This document shows positions 25,465 to 32,899 of a stretch of 32,899 nucleotides of DNA, piece after piece. The stretch lies in the NCBI GenBank assembly GCA_005879605.1, contig VBKE01000020.1, positions 1-32,899 of the forward strand. Reading direction: 5' to 3'. This DNA is from Deltaproteobacteria bacterium (lineage in GTDB: Bacteria > Desulfobacterota > Binatia > UBA9968). How positions within the stretch are numbered: position 1 is the first letter of the stretch; each line of letters starts with the position of its first letter. A model generated the notes under the pieces. The model saw only the letters and a list, made by a program, of their open reading frames with translations, was not told where the DNA came from and did no database searches. The translations under genes and the position numbers were made by a program.

Positions 25465-27425
25465 CAGCCTTGAAGGTTTAGAACCACGACGTCGTCTTCG
25501 TTCCAACGACCTCCGGCTACCGGTGATTGTTTGACCACGTAGCCATAGCCTTGCATTTTCACTTTGACCTTCATCGAACGCGATTTTTCGATGGCCTCCC
25601 GCAGACTGAGCCCGAGAAAATCAGGCACCGCCGTTGGACTGCCGTCCGTAACCATTTCGTTCTCTTTTTTTGCCGGGTGGCGCGCGGGCAGTTCCGCTCG
25701 GCTGGCCGCCGCCGGGACGAGATCCGGCTTCTGTGGAGCTACGGCGAGATGTCGCAGGGCTCCGCGAGCGATGTTGCGGAATACGGGAGCGGCAACCACG
25801 CCGCCGTAAACATTTACCTCGGGCTCGTCGACCAGCACCAAAACAACCAGCCGCGGGTCATCCGCAGGGACGAAGCCAATAAATGATCCCACCCGTTTCT
25901 TGGTTGCGTATCCGCCGTGAGCGAGATCTGCTTTTTGCGCGGTTCCGGTTTTACCCGCGACTTCGAATCCTTCCACGCTCGCCATCATGCCGGTGCCGCC
26001 GTCGTTGGTCACCGCTTTGAGCATCGATGTCAGCAGTCGCGAGGCCTTTTCCGAAATCACGCGCCGCACCACGTGGGGCTGGTTCTCGAGGAGCACGTCG
26101 CCCTTCGGGTTTGTGACGCGCCGCACCACGTAAGGGTGCATGAGGAAACCGCCGTTGGCGATGGCGGCGTAGGCCATGACCATTTGCATCGGCGTCGCTG
26201 AGATTCCTTGGCCGAATGCGTGAGTCGCGAGATCAATCGCCGACCAAGACTCCACCTTGCGCAGCAAGCCAGGAACTTCTCCCGGCATGTCGACTCCCGT
26301 CACCTCGCCGAAACCAAATTTTTCAATGTACTTGAAGTAGCGCTCTTTTTTTAGTTTCTCCGCCACCTTGGTAAATCCGATATTGCTCGATACCTGGAGA
26401 ATTTTAGAGAACGGCAGCCATCCGTACGGATGCGTGTCGTGAATGATTTTACCGGCGTAGGGATATTTGCCCATTTCACAATAGAACAAATCCTCTTTGC
26501 CGACTACCTCCTCTTCTAAAGCCGCCGCCGCAAGGATCGTCTTGAAGGTTGAACCGGGCTCGAAGCTATCCGCGACGGCCCGATTGCGTCTCTGCTGCGC
26601 AGATTGCTGAGAAAAATTGTTGGGATTAAAGGAGGGATAATTAGCTAACGCGAGTACTTCGCCGGTGAACGGCTCCACCACGATGGCGACCCCGGCCTTG
26701 CCGCGATACTTTGTGATGCTCGCCTCCAGCTCTTTTTCCGCCAAATGTTGAATGGTGGTATCTAGAGTCAATTGGATGTCGCCGCCGGGTGGAATTTGAA
26801 GTCCTTCGACGCCTTGAACCAGAACCCGGCGTCCCAGGGCATCTCGTTCAGTGACCGAGGAGCCGGTCTCGCCGCGGATGTAATCGTTGTACTGCAGCTC
26901 CAGTCCCTCGAGCCCTTCGGAGTCACGACCGACGAAACCAATCAGTTGTCCGGCCAGCTGTCCTTGGGGATAGTATCGGTTGGGTTCGTAGAACATGCCG
27001 ACCCCGTCGGCATTCAGGGCCTGAATTTGTCCTGCTTCAGGTGAGCCGATTTGCCGCTTGATCCAGACGAAAGGCTTATCCGACATGACCTTTTGTTTTA
27101 CGTCGGTGAAATTGAGATTCAGAATTTTGGCCAGACTGCGGCTCACGGCTTGCGGATCTTGAATGCGATGGGGCCGGACATAGACCGACTGCGATTCCAA
27201 ACTCAGCGCCAAGGGCTCTCCGGCGCGATCGAAGACGGCGCCTCGCTTCGGTAGCACGATCCATTCTTTGAGGTGTTGTCTTTCCCCGAGTCGCTTGAGT
27301 CTCTCTCCTTGCAGTACCTGAAGCTGGAACGCGCGTCCGCCGACGACCAAGAACAACAACAAGAAAAGAATCCTTGCCAGCCCCAGGCGGAATTGAATCC
27401 CTTGAAGCGGTCGCAGTCGTCTCAT
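25464..27425 (-). CDS. ftsI: Peptidoglycan transpeptidase FtsI (PBP3 class) with PASTA domain
   Basis: FtsI crosslinks septal peptidoglycan in the periplasm as partner of FtsW. The 653 residues have one membrane anchor (about 15-33) and the class B dimerisation domain (RGAVFDRAGEPLALS, about 61-75). The transpeptidase domain carries SxxK as STFK at 292-295, SxN as SSN at 346-348 and KTGT at 492-495. A C-terminal PASTA domain (about 598-653, from VPDFLGLSLREAIEKS) is common in deltaproteobacterial FtsI but absent from E. coli FtsI. The start overlaps ftsL by 4 nt (ATGA). Confidence 0.97.
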   Translation of the reverse strand: MRRLRPLQGIQFRLGLARILFLLLFLVVGGRAFQLQVLQGERLKRLGERQHLKEWIVLPKRGAVFDRAGEPLALSLESQSVYVRPHRIQDPQAVSRSLAKILNLNFTDVKQKVMSDKPFVWIKRQIGSPEAGQIQALNADGVGMFYEPNRYYPQGQLAGQLIGFVGRDSEGLEGLELQYNDYIRGETGSSVTERDALGRRVLVQGVEGLQIPPGGDIQLTLDTTIQHLAEKELEASITKYRGKAGVAIVVEPFTGEVLALANYPSFNPNNFSQQSAQQRRNRAVADSFEPGSTFKTILAAAALEEEVVGKEDLFYCEMGKYPYAGKIIHDTHPYGWLPFSKILQVSSNIGFTKVAEKLKKERYFKYIEKFGFGEVTGVDMPGEVPGLLRKVESWSAIDLATHAFGQGISATPMQMVMAYAAIANGGFLMHPYVVRRVTNPKGDVLLENQPHVVRRVISEKASRLLTSMLKAVTNDGGTGMMASVEGFEVAGKTGTAQKADLAHGGYATKKRVGSFIGFVPADDPRLVVLVLVDEPEVNVYGGVVAAPVFRNIARGALRHLAVAPQKPDLVPAAASRAELPARHPAKKENEMVTDGSPTAVPDFLGLSLREAIEKSRSMKVKVKMQGYGYVVKQSPVAGGRWNEDDVVVLNLQG

Positions 27426-27769
27426 GGCAAGATGATGACCTGACCTTTCTCCGGAGGCATCAGTCCCAATCGTCGGCGCGCCATGGCCTCCAGGCGATCC
27501 GGCGAAGTCAATGTCGCCAGTTCAACTTTCAATTCGCGATTTTCCTGCTCGAGTTGGTTCTCCAGTTTGCTCGTAGTCGAGAGCACATATCCCATCTGGA
27601 CCACCTGCAATCTCAGCCATACATGGAGCAAGGCCACTCCCATCAAGCAGAGCGCCAAAACGGTGAAAACCAATGTGTGTCGGCGTCGCTGCCCCCGGCT
27701 GACTCGATCTAACCTCTCGGGTTTTGTGGAGCTAACCTCGCGCACGCGGCTCTTAGCAGCAGGGGCCAT
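27422..27769 (-). CDS. ftsL: Cell division protein FtsL
   Basis: FtsL is a small bitopic protein that pairs with FtsB through coiled coils and activates FtsW-FtsI. From ATG 27769, nine nt after AGAGG, it has 115 residues; an in-frame TTG six nt upstream is too close to that site. A basic cytoplasmic tail is followed by a membrane helix (TLVFTVLALCLMGVALLHVW) and a leucine-rich coiled coil (LSTTSKLENQLEQENRELKV). A conserved-looking end, RRRLGLMPPEKGQVI, closes it. Identity rests on size, topology and its place between rsmH and ftsI, since FtsL sequences vary strongly. Confidence 0.9.
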   Translation of the reverse strand: MAPAAKSRVREVSSTKPERLDRVSRGQRRRHTLVFTVLALCLMGVALLHVWLRLQVVQMGYVLSTTSKLENQLEQENRELKVELATLTSPDRLEAMARRRLGLMPPEKGQVIILP

Positions 27770-27781
27770 CGTCAAAGACCT

Positions 27782-28711
27782 CTAGAGCCGCTCCGCCGCA
27801 CGCAACTTCGCCGAACGCGCGCGCGGATTAGCTTGAATCTCGGTTGCCGCCGGGACCACCGGCCGCTTGGTAAGAAGGTTCACTTTGCGGCTCCAACCGC
27901 ACTGACACGTCGGCGTTTTCGGCGGACAAAGACAATCTCGACTCCATTTACGAAAAGCCGTTTTCACCAATCGATCTTCTAACGATTGGAACGAAATAAT
28001 AACCATCCGGCCTTGGGGATTTAGCAACTCGTAACCGTCTTCGAGGAAGCGACTCAAATGCTGCAACTCTTCATTGACCGCGATCCGCAATGCCTGAAAG
28101 ATTTGCGTCGCGGGGTGATGACTTCGCCCGCGCTTGCCCTTAATCCGTTCGATTAACTGCGCCAGCTCCTCGGTGGTTTCGATAGGCTTGTTCTTGCGCT
28201 CCGACGCGAGCGATAGAGCAATACGCCGGGCCTGGGGCTCTTCCCCGTAATCGCTTAGAATTTTTTCCAACTCTGCGACCGTATACGAATTAACGATTTG
28301 ATAGGCATCCAACGACTGACGCCGGTCCATGCGCATATCGAGTCTTGCTTTGACTCGAAAACTGAACCCTCGCTCTGGAGATTCCAGTTGAGGGGACGAG
28401 ACCCCAAGATCCAACACAACACCATCCACGGTCGCCCATCCTATTTCGTCTAGAATCTCTTTCGCCGCCGAGAAATTCTCTCGCCGCAACTTGACGCGGT
28501 CCGAGAACGGTTTTAAGCGTTCTGCCGCAGCCGCTAGAGCCTCGTCGTCTCTGTCCAGCCCTAAAACTTGCCCCTCGGGGCTGCTATCAATCAAAATCTG
28601 CTCTGTGTGGCCACCCCCTCCTACCGTCCCATCGAGGTACCGTTTGCGCGTTTGCGGCTTGAGGAGCCGCGCCACCTCCCCGGCCATGACGGAAGCATGC
28701 GCATAGACCAT
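27782..28711 (-). CDS. rsmH: 16S rRNA (cytosine1402-N4)-methyltransferase
   Basis: RsmH (MraW) methylates N4 of C1402 in the 16S rRNA decoding centre. The 309 residues include ASVMAGEVARLL, the SAM-binding YLDGTVGGGGHTEQIL, VVLDLGVSSPQLESPERGFSF, DMRMD and HPATQIFQALRIAVNEELQHL, all diagnostic of the family. The ATG directly follows the stop codon of the STAS gene with no gap, and ftsL starts 12 bp beyond its end. Its usual partner order mraZ-rsmH is interrupted here by the STAS gene. Confidence 0.97.
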   Translation of the reverse strand: MVYAHASVMAGEVARLLKPQTRKRYLDGTVGGGGHTEQILIDSSPEGQVLGLDRDDEALAAAAERLKPFSDRVKLRRENFSAAKEILDEIGWATVDGVVLDLGVSSPQLESPERGFSFRVKARLDMRMDRRQSLDAYQIVNSYTVAELEKILSDYGEEPQARRIALSLASERKNKPIETTEELAQLIERIKGKRGRSHHPATQIFQALRIAVNEELQHLSRFLEDGYELLNPQGRMVIISFQSLEDRLVKTAFRKWSRDCLCPPKTPTCQCGWSRKVNLLTKRPVVPAATEIQANPRARSAKLRAAERL

Positions 28712-29077
28712 CTAGTGACTGGTTCCGTCCCATTCCCAGTCGTCGTCGAAACTTTCGATGGCGTCTTCCAGGGAGGTATATTCCTCAAAAAAACGGTCCA
28801 TCCCGACCACTTTGAAAATATCCCTGAGGAACGGACTCATTCCCGCGAGCTTGAGATCGCCATTCAGATTTCTCAAAAGCTTGAGCCGCTCCAGCAAGAC
28901 ACCGATGCTTAGATAGTTAATGTGATCCACCGACCTGAGATTGAGAACCACTTTGATTCGTTCCTTTTCAATCAACGAACCGATGGTATCTTTGATGCGT
29001 ATCATTTCACGAAAATCGATATCGCCGGCGACATCGATCACCGAGATATCCTGTATGGGTTTTCGCGGCAGCAGCAT
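28712..29077 (-). CDS. STAS-domain protein (anti-sigma factor antagonist-like) within the dcw operon
   Basis: The 121-residue protein is essentially one STAS domain: ISVIDVAGDIDFREMIRIKD, then IKVVLNLRSVDHINYLSIGV, LLERLKLLRNLNGDLKLAGM and FKVVGMDRFFEEYTSLEDAI. ATG 29077 is chosen because AAAGGAG lies upstream; the frame extends 7 codons further. SpoIIAA/RsbV-type antagonists carry a phosphorylated serine in a DSSGLG motif. Here the aligned stretch is NYLSIG, with leucine at the usual serine position, so classic kinase control is unlikely by this comparison. The C-terminal tail is very acidic (DDDWEWD). It ends exactly where rsmH begins and starts 47 bp after mraZ, so it is co-transcribed with the division genes. 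No anti-sigma factor gene is nearby; its partner is unknown. Confidence 0.88.
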   Translation of the reverse strand: MLLPRKPIQDISVIDVAGDIDFREMIRIKDTIGSLIEKERIKVVLNLRSVDHINYLSIGVLLERLKLLRNLNGDLKLAGMSPFLRDIFKVVGMDRFFEEYTSLEDAIESFDDDWEWDGTSH

Positions 29078-29124
29078 TCGTTGTTCTCCTTTCATCAAGC
29101 CAGGTCCTCTGGTAATTTTACCGA

Positions 29125-29577
29125 CTAGAGTCCCAAGTCACCGAGAAAATCAGGATCCTGGATGAGTTTGTCCTCAGCGTTAGCGAAGACTTTCTTCCAC
29201 GCCTCCTGATCCCAGATGCGGAATTTTTCCAGAGCGGAGACGAGAACGACATCGCGTTTCAAGTCGGCGTATTTTCGCTGGAGCGGTGGAATCAAAATAC
29301 GACCTTGCTTGTCGACCGCACATTCACACGCACCGCCGAGATAATAGTGCTGAAACATCACCATTTTGTGATCAAACTTTGGTTTCTTCCGAATCTCTTC
29401 TTCGAACCGTAGCCACTCATCCAACGGGTACACATCAAGGCAGCGCGTGTCATCCACGACAAAGTTCGTGATGACGATGCGTTCATCTCCCTTGCCCAGA
29501 AGTACATCGCGGAATTTCGCAGGGATGCTAAGGCGCCCTTTACCGTCCAGAGTATGTTCAAAACTTCCGCGAAACAT
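29125..29577 (-). CDS. mraZ: Transcriptional regulator MraZ
   Basis: MraZ is an AbrB-fold DNA-binding protein that represses its own promoter and so controls the dcw cluster. The 150 residues hold two tandem SpoVT/AbrB-like repeats. The first begins MFRGSFEHTLDGKGRLSIPA (DGKGR signature) and the second is CECAVDKQGRILIPPLQRKY (DKQGR). It is the first gene of the cluster, and MraZ-type operator repeats lie in its promoter. Confidence 0.97.
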   Translation of the reverse strand: MFRGSFEHTLDGKGRLSIPAKFRDVLLGKGDERIVITNFVVDDTRCLDVYPLDEWLRFEEEIRKKPKFDHKMVMFQHYYLGGACECAVDKQGRILIPPLQRKYADLKRDVVLVSALEKFRIWDQEAWKKVFANAEDKLIQDPDFLGDLGL

Positions 29578-29615
29578 ATTTCAATCGGTTTGCTTAGGAT
29601 ATTTATGGGATATTA

Positions 29616-29670
29616 TCCCACTTTTTCCCACCTAGGCGCCACTTATAGCTTTCTTGGTAGAAACTGTCAA
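29616..29670 (-). promoter_or_regulatory. dcw promoter with MraZ-box operator
   Basis: On the minus strand TTGACA (29665-29670) and TATAAG (29642-29647) are exactly 17 bp apart, a near-consensus sigma70 promoter 64 bp before the mraZ ATG. Just downstream are two direct TGGGA repeats (29626-29630 and 29616-29620) spaced by 5 nt, the spacing known for MraZ boxes. A third copy lies inverted at 29606-29610. The repeats cover the expected start site near 29635 and the first transcribed bases, so bound MraZ should block initiation. Confidence 0.8.
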
Positions 29671-29855
29671 TAAAAAAAGTGTGATTTTTAAGGTTCTTTG
29701 TACTTTTTTACCGTGGCAGGTCTCATAATTGGGCTGCCATTACCCAATCGGCCGCAAACTGGTCGGAAGTCTGCGTATCTTTCGGGTAACAGACCGTGAG
29801 AGGCTTGTGGAAAAATATTCGGGAACAACGGGCCAGACTAAACCGGAATGAGCGG

Positions 29856-30222
29856 CTAAAGTAGATCGGTAAGCCGGATTCTGTAGTGACTATTAATAGA
29901 AGTCACAGCAATCATTCATCTTGCCCCCTGATTACTCAAGGGGTCGAGCGACCTTACCCAAGGGCTATGGGCGGACCACCCAACCCTCCTATTTGGTCTT
30001 GCTCCGGGTGGGGTTTGCCAAGCATCCACCATTACTGATGGACCGGTGAGCTCTTACCTCGCCTTTTCAACCTTACCCATCGTCGCAAACGGTGGGCGGT
30101 GTATTTTCTGTGGTACTTTCCCCCGATTTCTCGGAGCCGCCGTTAGCGGCCACCCTGTCCTATGGAGTCCGGACTTTCCTCTCTCCGCCTGAGGCGGAGA
30201 GCGATTGCTTGATCTACTTTAG
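29856..30222 (-). ncRNA. rnpB: RNase P RNA, bacterial class A
   Basis: This is the catalytic RNA that trims tRNA 5' ends. A perfect 12-bp P1 helix joins 30211-30222 with 29856-29867. The conserved 5' core reads GAGGAAAGTCCGGACTCC, followed by the ACAGGGTGGCCGCTAACGGC region. The 3' core reads ACAGAATCCGGCTTACCGAT before P1 closes. A GC-rich hairpin near 30181-30201 (CTCTCCGCCT/AGGCGGAGAG) fits P3. The first bases coincide with the stop codon of rnhA, so the RNA is probably processed from, or starts within, that transcript. Confidence 0.95.
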
Positions 30223-30653
30223 CCCGCGGAACGCAGCTTGAGCGCGTCGTCAATACCCTTGTTAGCCAATCGATCGGCCAACTTGTTCTCTTCTCTCGGC
30301 ACATGAACGATACGATAGCTTTCAAACTGACGCAATAAAGCGACGGCTTTTTGAAACAGGATCTTGAGTTTTTCATCTTTGACACGGTATTCGCCTTTGA
30401 GCTGCCGAACCAGGAGCTGTGAGTCGCTCTGAACCCGGATCCGTTTTTTGCCTAATTTGACTAGCGCCTCTAATCCCATAATTAATCCTTCGTACTCAGC
30501 GACATTGTTGGTCGCGTGCCCTAAGTACCGGCTTAGCTCTTCGACCGGGGTCCCATTCTCTTTACAGATCACCGCCCCACAACCTGCCTCGCCAGGGTTA
30601 CCGCGGGCGGCTCCGTCAACCATTAACAGCCATTCCTGCTTGGATTTTAACAT
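30219..30653 (-). CDS. rnhA: Ribonuclease HI family protein
   Basis: RNase HI cuts the RNA strand of RNA-DNA hybrids. The 144-residue protein has the catalytic carboxylates in order: VDGAARGNPGEAGCGAVI (first Asp), NNVAEYEGLIMGLEAL (Glu), VQSDSQLLVRQLKGEY (second Asp) and REENKLADRLAN (last Asp). The basic protrusion of E. coli RNase HI is lacking, as in the short bacterial/archaeal RnhA-like type. The stop codon TAA (30219-30221) lies inside the first helix of rnpB. Confidence 0.93.
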   Translation of the reverse strand: MLKSKQEWLLMVDGAARGNPGEAGCGAVICKENGTPVEELSRYLGHATNNVAEYEGLIMGLEALVKLGKKRIRVQSDSQLLVRQLKGEYRVKDEKLKILFQKAVALLRQFESYRIVHVPREENKLADRLANKGIDDALKLRSAG

Positions 30654-30813
30654 AGTTAATATCCGAGTGGCCCAGCCATATGGCCGTCGGCAGTCTCGAC
30701 ATCATTTCTCTCCGACCATAGGCAGAACTAACTCAGACCACCGGTACAATTGTCCCGCGAAATTGAACGTAAGGAAACTCGTGCGAGGAAAAGAGTATCG
30801 TCGATTATGATAA

Positions 30814-31542
30814 CTAAGCTGGCTTTTCTTGCACTATCGAGGGCTTGTAGTAAAGGATCCGCTGACAGTTCGGACAAAGATTAACCTTCTCGCTTTTGAT
30901 AATTTCGTTCCAGAGCTGCGGGGGAATATTCATATAGCAGCCTTGACAAATCCCTCCGGCAACCTCGACCACGGCCATGCCTCCACGCCGCGCGAAGATG
31001 AGTTCATATCGGGAAATCAAGTCCCCCGTCACTTGTGATGCGATAGTTTGCCGACGGGTCGAAGCCTCAGAAACGGCTCGATCTATGCCGGAGATTTGAC
31101 TCTCCATCTCTTCTTGCTTCTCCTGCCACTCTTGCTGCAACCTCGCCAACTCTTCTTCCTTGGACCTGATGTCGATTTTGATGGCGTCGATTGCCTCCAT
31201 AATCTTGATGAGTTCCTCTTCCAACTCACCGTTATTCTGTTTGATTTGATCGATTTCCCGCTGTAGCGCTTGCAGTTCTTTGGTGTTTTTGATGCGGTTC
31301 ATCCGCATCCGCTTGTCCATCGTCTTCTTACCCTCATCCTGCAGAACGCGATCCTTTTCCTGGCGTAATTTTTCCTTTTCCGAACAGGCAGTCGTTAATA
31401 GCTCGATTTCTCGCTTTTTGCCCTGAATCTCTTTCTCCTTAGCTTGAAACTCACCCAGCAACCCTTGTTTGAGACCCCTCTGTTGTTTTATCTCGCGATC
31501 AACGGTCTGCAACGACGCCAAGATTTCAATTTGTGCATGCAA
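30814..31542 (-). CDS. C4-type zinc-ribbon coiled-coil protein (CdsZ-like)
   Basis: The protein is a long N-terminal coiled coil (about 170 residues, rich in Glu, Lys, Gln and Leu, including RMRMNRIKNTKELQALQREI) followed by a zinc ribbon. Two CxxC pairs, CQGC and CPNC, are separated by about 24 residues (YMNIPPQLWNEIIKSEKVNL). This is the architecture of the bacterial family often found beside rnhA; roles proposed for members include nucleic-acid binding. TTG 31542, about 7 nt after GGGGGA, is preferred because homologues start close to HAQIEILASLQ. TTG 31557 is the longer alternative. The gene is followed by a 160-bp gap in which nothing was seen, then rnhA. Confidence 0.85.
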   Translation of the reverse strand: MHAQIEILASLQTVDREIKQQRGLKQGLLGEFQAKEKEIQGKKREIELLTTACSEKEKLRQEKDRVLQDEGKKTMDKRMRMNRIKNTKELQALQREIDQIKQNNGELEEELIKIMEAIDAIKIDIRSKEEELARLQQEWQEKQEEMESQISGIDRAVSEASTRRQTIASQVTGDLISRYELIFARRGGMAVVEVAGGICQGCYMNIPPQLWNEIIKSEKVNLCPNCQRILYYKPSIVQEKPA

Positions 31543-31563
31543 AATCGTTTCCCCCAATCTGGC

Positions 31564-31595
31564 AAAAAAAATGCACCCGTCTCGGGTGCATTTTT
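31564..31595. terminator. Bidirectional terminator-like hairpin in the zinc-ribbon gene leader
   Basis: TGCACCCG and CGGGTGCA (8-bp core stem, 3-nt loop TCT, extended by A-T pairs) are flanked by A7 and T5. The structure is therefore followed by a T-run on both strands. It lies about 21 nt before the TTG of the zinc-ribbon gene and about 200 nt beyond the M48 gene stop. Confidence 0.7.
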
Positions 31596-31666
31596 ACTTG
31601 GAACGCCTGCTAATAAAGATCGTTTAACTCTTACTCTACTCACTCCCCGTCAAAACTCCTATGGAT

Positions 31667-31695
31667 TATTTATCTCGATTTTTGACGATTGTCAA
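31667..31695 (-). promoter_or_regulatory. Candidate promoter of the zinc-ribbon/rnhA/rnpB unit
   Basis: On the minus strand TTGACA (31690-31695) is followed 17 bp later by TAAATA (31667-31672). The -35 box is half of an inverted repeat, TTTTGAC-aatc-GTCAAAA (31680-31697), which could be an operator. Transcripts from here would carry a leader of about 125 nt containing the terminator-like hairpin. The -10 match is weak. Confidence 0.35.
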
Positions 31696-31792
31696 AAGCA
31701 ATGGCGCCCCCTGAAAGATAGCAAATCCTACGTATCACACGCTCGCCGTGGAGGGCGCAATCAAGATGGCGCGAGCGAAATAATGCCATGGC

Positions 31793-32899
31793 TCATCGGA
31801 TGCGCGAGCTGGGCCCGAGCGGTTGGTTTTTTAGCTGCCGTACCATGTTGTTGGTCGTGCGGATAACCTCATTGATCCACACCGTCACCTCGTTTAACCT
31901 CGTACCATTGGCTTGGGCTATCTCCGACCAGGGGCTTCCCCGTCTATAATCGGCGAAAATGTTTTTAATGGACCCACGACCCAAATAAGAAAGCCCTCTC
32001 ATCGCCGCGTATTGACCATAACCGACCCGCAGTTGCTGACGCTCTTGAACGACGGATTGCGGGTTGAGGCGCAGCTCATAGGCCAACGCTTCGACAACGG
32101 GCCGCTCACCATTTTGTTGTTCGACATACTGGTTAATGGCCTGAATTTTCTTCAACAACTCCCGTTCACTTCTCGCCGCAGGAGAGTCGAGGGTCTGAGC
32201 CGGAGGAAGAAGCTCAACCGATTGGCTCAGGGGCTGATAGAATCGCAAGGCTTCCGGCATCCACGCCCTGAGTTGCTGAATGCGTGTTTCTGAACCTGGA
32301 TGCGTCGAGAGAAATTCAGGTGGCGCGCCTTTTTCTTTGCGCTCCATTCGATCCCACACCTCCAGGGATACTCGTGGATCGTACCCGGCTTTCGCCATCA
32401 GAATAAGCCCGACATGATCGGCTTCGGACTCCTGCGAACGGCTAAAAGGGAGAACCACCCCAACAGAAGCACCCAAACCAAGCGCTTGAAGGATTTGCGG
32501 ATTAACGCCTCTGGCGCCCGCAAGCGCCAATCCGGCGCCTAAAATCTCGGTTTGGCTCATCCTCTCTCCCGCGTGGCGGAGCAGCGCATGAGCCACCTCG
32601 TGCCCCAGGATAACGGCCAGCCCCGCCTCGTCTTTAGCGATGGGAAAGAGACCTGTATAGACCGCGACCTTTCCTCCCGGGACGCAAAAGGCGTTGACGG
32701 TCTCAGGATCATTGATAACGCGGAATTCCCACCTGTATTCCGGTTTGTTTGCCGCTCGGGCGATTCTTTCCCCAACCCTACGCAGTATACGCAGGGCTTC
32801 AGAATTATCCGAGAGCACGCTGTCGCGCATGATTTGATCGTAAGCCTGCTCTCCCGACGTGATTTCGTTCGATTCAGAAACGAGCATGAGCTGGCTCCT
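31793..32899 (-). CDS. M48 family zinc metalloprotease, 5' end beyond the window
   Basis: The frame is open to the window edge (RSQLMLVSES...). In related lipoprotein-type M48 proteases this motif follows a signal sequence, so some N-terminal residues, probably with a lipobox, are missing. The zinc motif HEVAH and the third ligand in ESEADHVG are present, as are NAFCVPGGKVAVYTGL and the STHPGSETRIQQL segment. Such enzymes act in periplasmic or outer-membrane protein quality control. After the protease domain about 140 residues remain. They contain YELRLNPQSVVQERQQLRVG and then RRGSPWSEIAQANGTRLNEV, which looks like an added helical domain and is unusual for this family. Confidence 0.88.
   Translation of the reverse strand, partial: RSQLMLVSESNEITSGEQAYDQIMRDSVLSDNSEALRILRRVGERIARAANKPEYRWEFRVINDPETVNAFCVPGGKVAVYTGLFPIAKDEAGLAVILGHEVAHALLRHAGERMSQTEILGAGLALAGARGVNPQILQALGLGASVGVVLPFSRSQESEADHVGLILMAKAGYDPRVSLEVWDRMERKEKGAPPEFLSTHPGSETRIQQLRAWMPEALRFYQPLSQSVELLPPAQTLDSPAARSERELLKKIQAINQYVEQQNGERPVVEALAYELRLNPQSVVQERQQLRVGYGQYAAMRGLSYLGRGSIKNIFADYRRGSPWSEIAQANGTRLNEVTVWINEVIRTTNNMVRQLKNQPLGPSSRIR

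Overview
The window reads as ordinary bacterial chromosome, about 55-58% GC by eye, from a Gram-negative lineage with deltaproteobacterial-type gene content (Desulfobacterota, Binatota or NC10-like). This rests on the complete division and cell-wall (dcw) cluster, a PASTA-tailed FtsI, a MurE with the DNPR signature of meso-diaminopimelate addition, a periplasmic amino-acid-type binding protein, and the neighbourhoods kinase-panB-panC and zinc-ribbon protein-rnhA-rnpB. The exact phylum cannot be fixed from sequence alone. No phage, CRISPR, transposase or defence genes were found.

Layout, left to right. (1) 1-1110: the 3' end of a gene with a bacterial Ig-like domain, then about 490 bp without a convincing gene. 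(2) 1111-4392, minus strand: panB, panC, a DUF502 membrane protein, smpB (disrupted by an apparent 34-nt deletion) and the tmRNA gene ssrA. A terminator hairpin sits directly in front of panB. (3) 4488-5129, minus: deoxynucleoside kinase. 5191-6264, plus: GH3 beta-N-acetylhexosaminidase, which converges on and overlaps gshA. mtnA-gshA (minus) form a two-gene unit with a good promoter at 8646-8675. (4) 8987-9382, minus: acpS. 9498-10685, plus: periplasmic binding protein. 10773-11867, plus: ddl. 11891-12092, plus: a small frameshifted pentapeptide-like remnant.

(5) 12125-29577, minus: the dcw cluster in transcription order mraZ, a STAS-domain gene, rsmH, ftsL, ftsI, murE, murF, mraY, murD, ftsW, murG, murC, murB, ftsQ, ftsA, ftsZ. 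Many junctions are overlapping or only a few bases apart. A strong sigma70-type promoter with MraZ-box repeats lies in front of mraZ. murD carries an in-frame TAG. ddl, often inside such clusters, lies outside it and inverted, beyond ftsZ. (6) 29856-32899, minus: RNase P RNA, whose P1 helix overlaps the rnhA stop codon; rnhA; a C4 zinc-ribbon coiled-coil protein with a terminator-like hairpin in its leader; and an M48 metalloprotease cut by the window edge.

How the genes work together: the Mur enzymes, MraY, MurG, FtsW, FtsI and the displaced Ddl make and polymerise peptidoglycan precursors. FtsZ, FtsA, FtsQ and FtsL build the divisome that uses them, and NagZ recycles the wall. tmRNA and SmpB rescue stalled ribosomes, but SmpB looks broken here. 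I do not see a wholly new system. The points most worth checking are the STAS gene inside the dcw operon, the two broken essential-type genes (murD, smpB), the leader hairpins of panB and the zinc-ribbon gene, and the extra C-terminal domain on the M48 protease.
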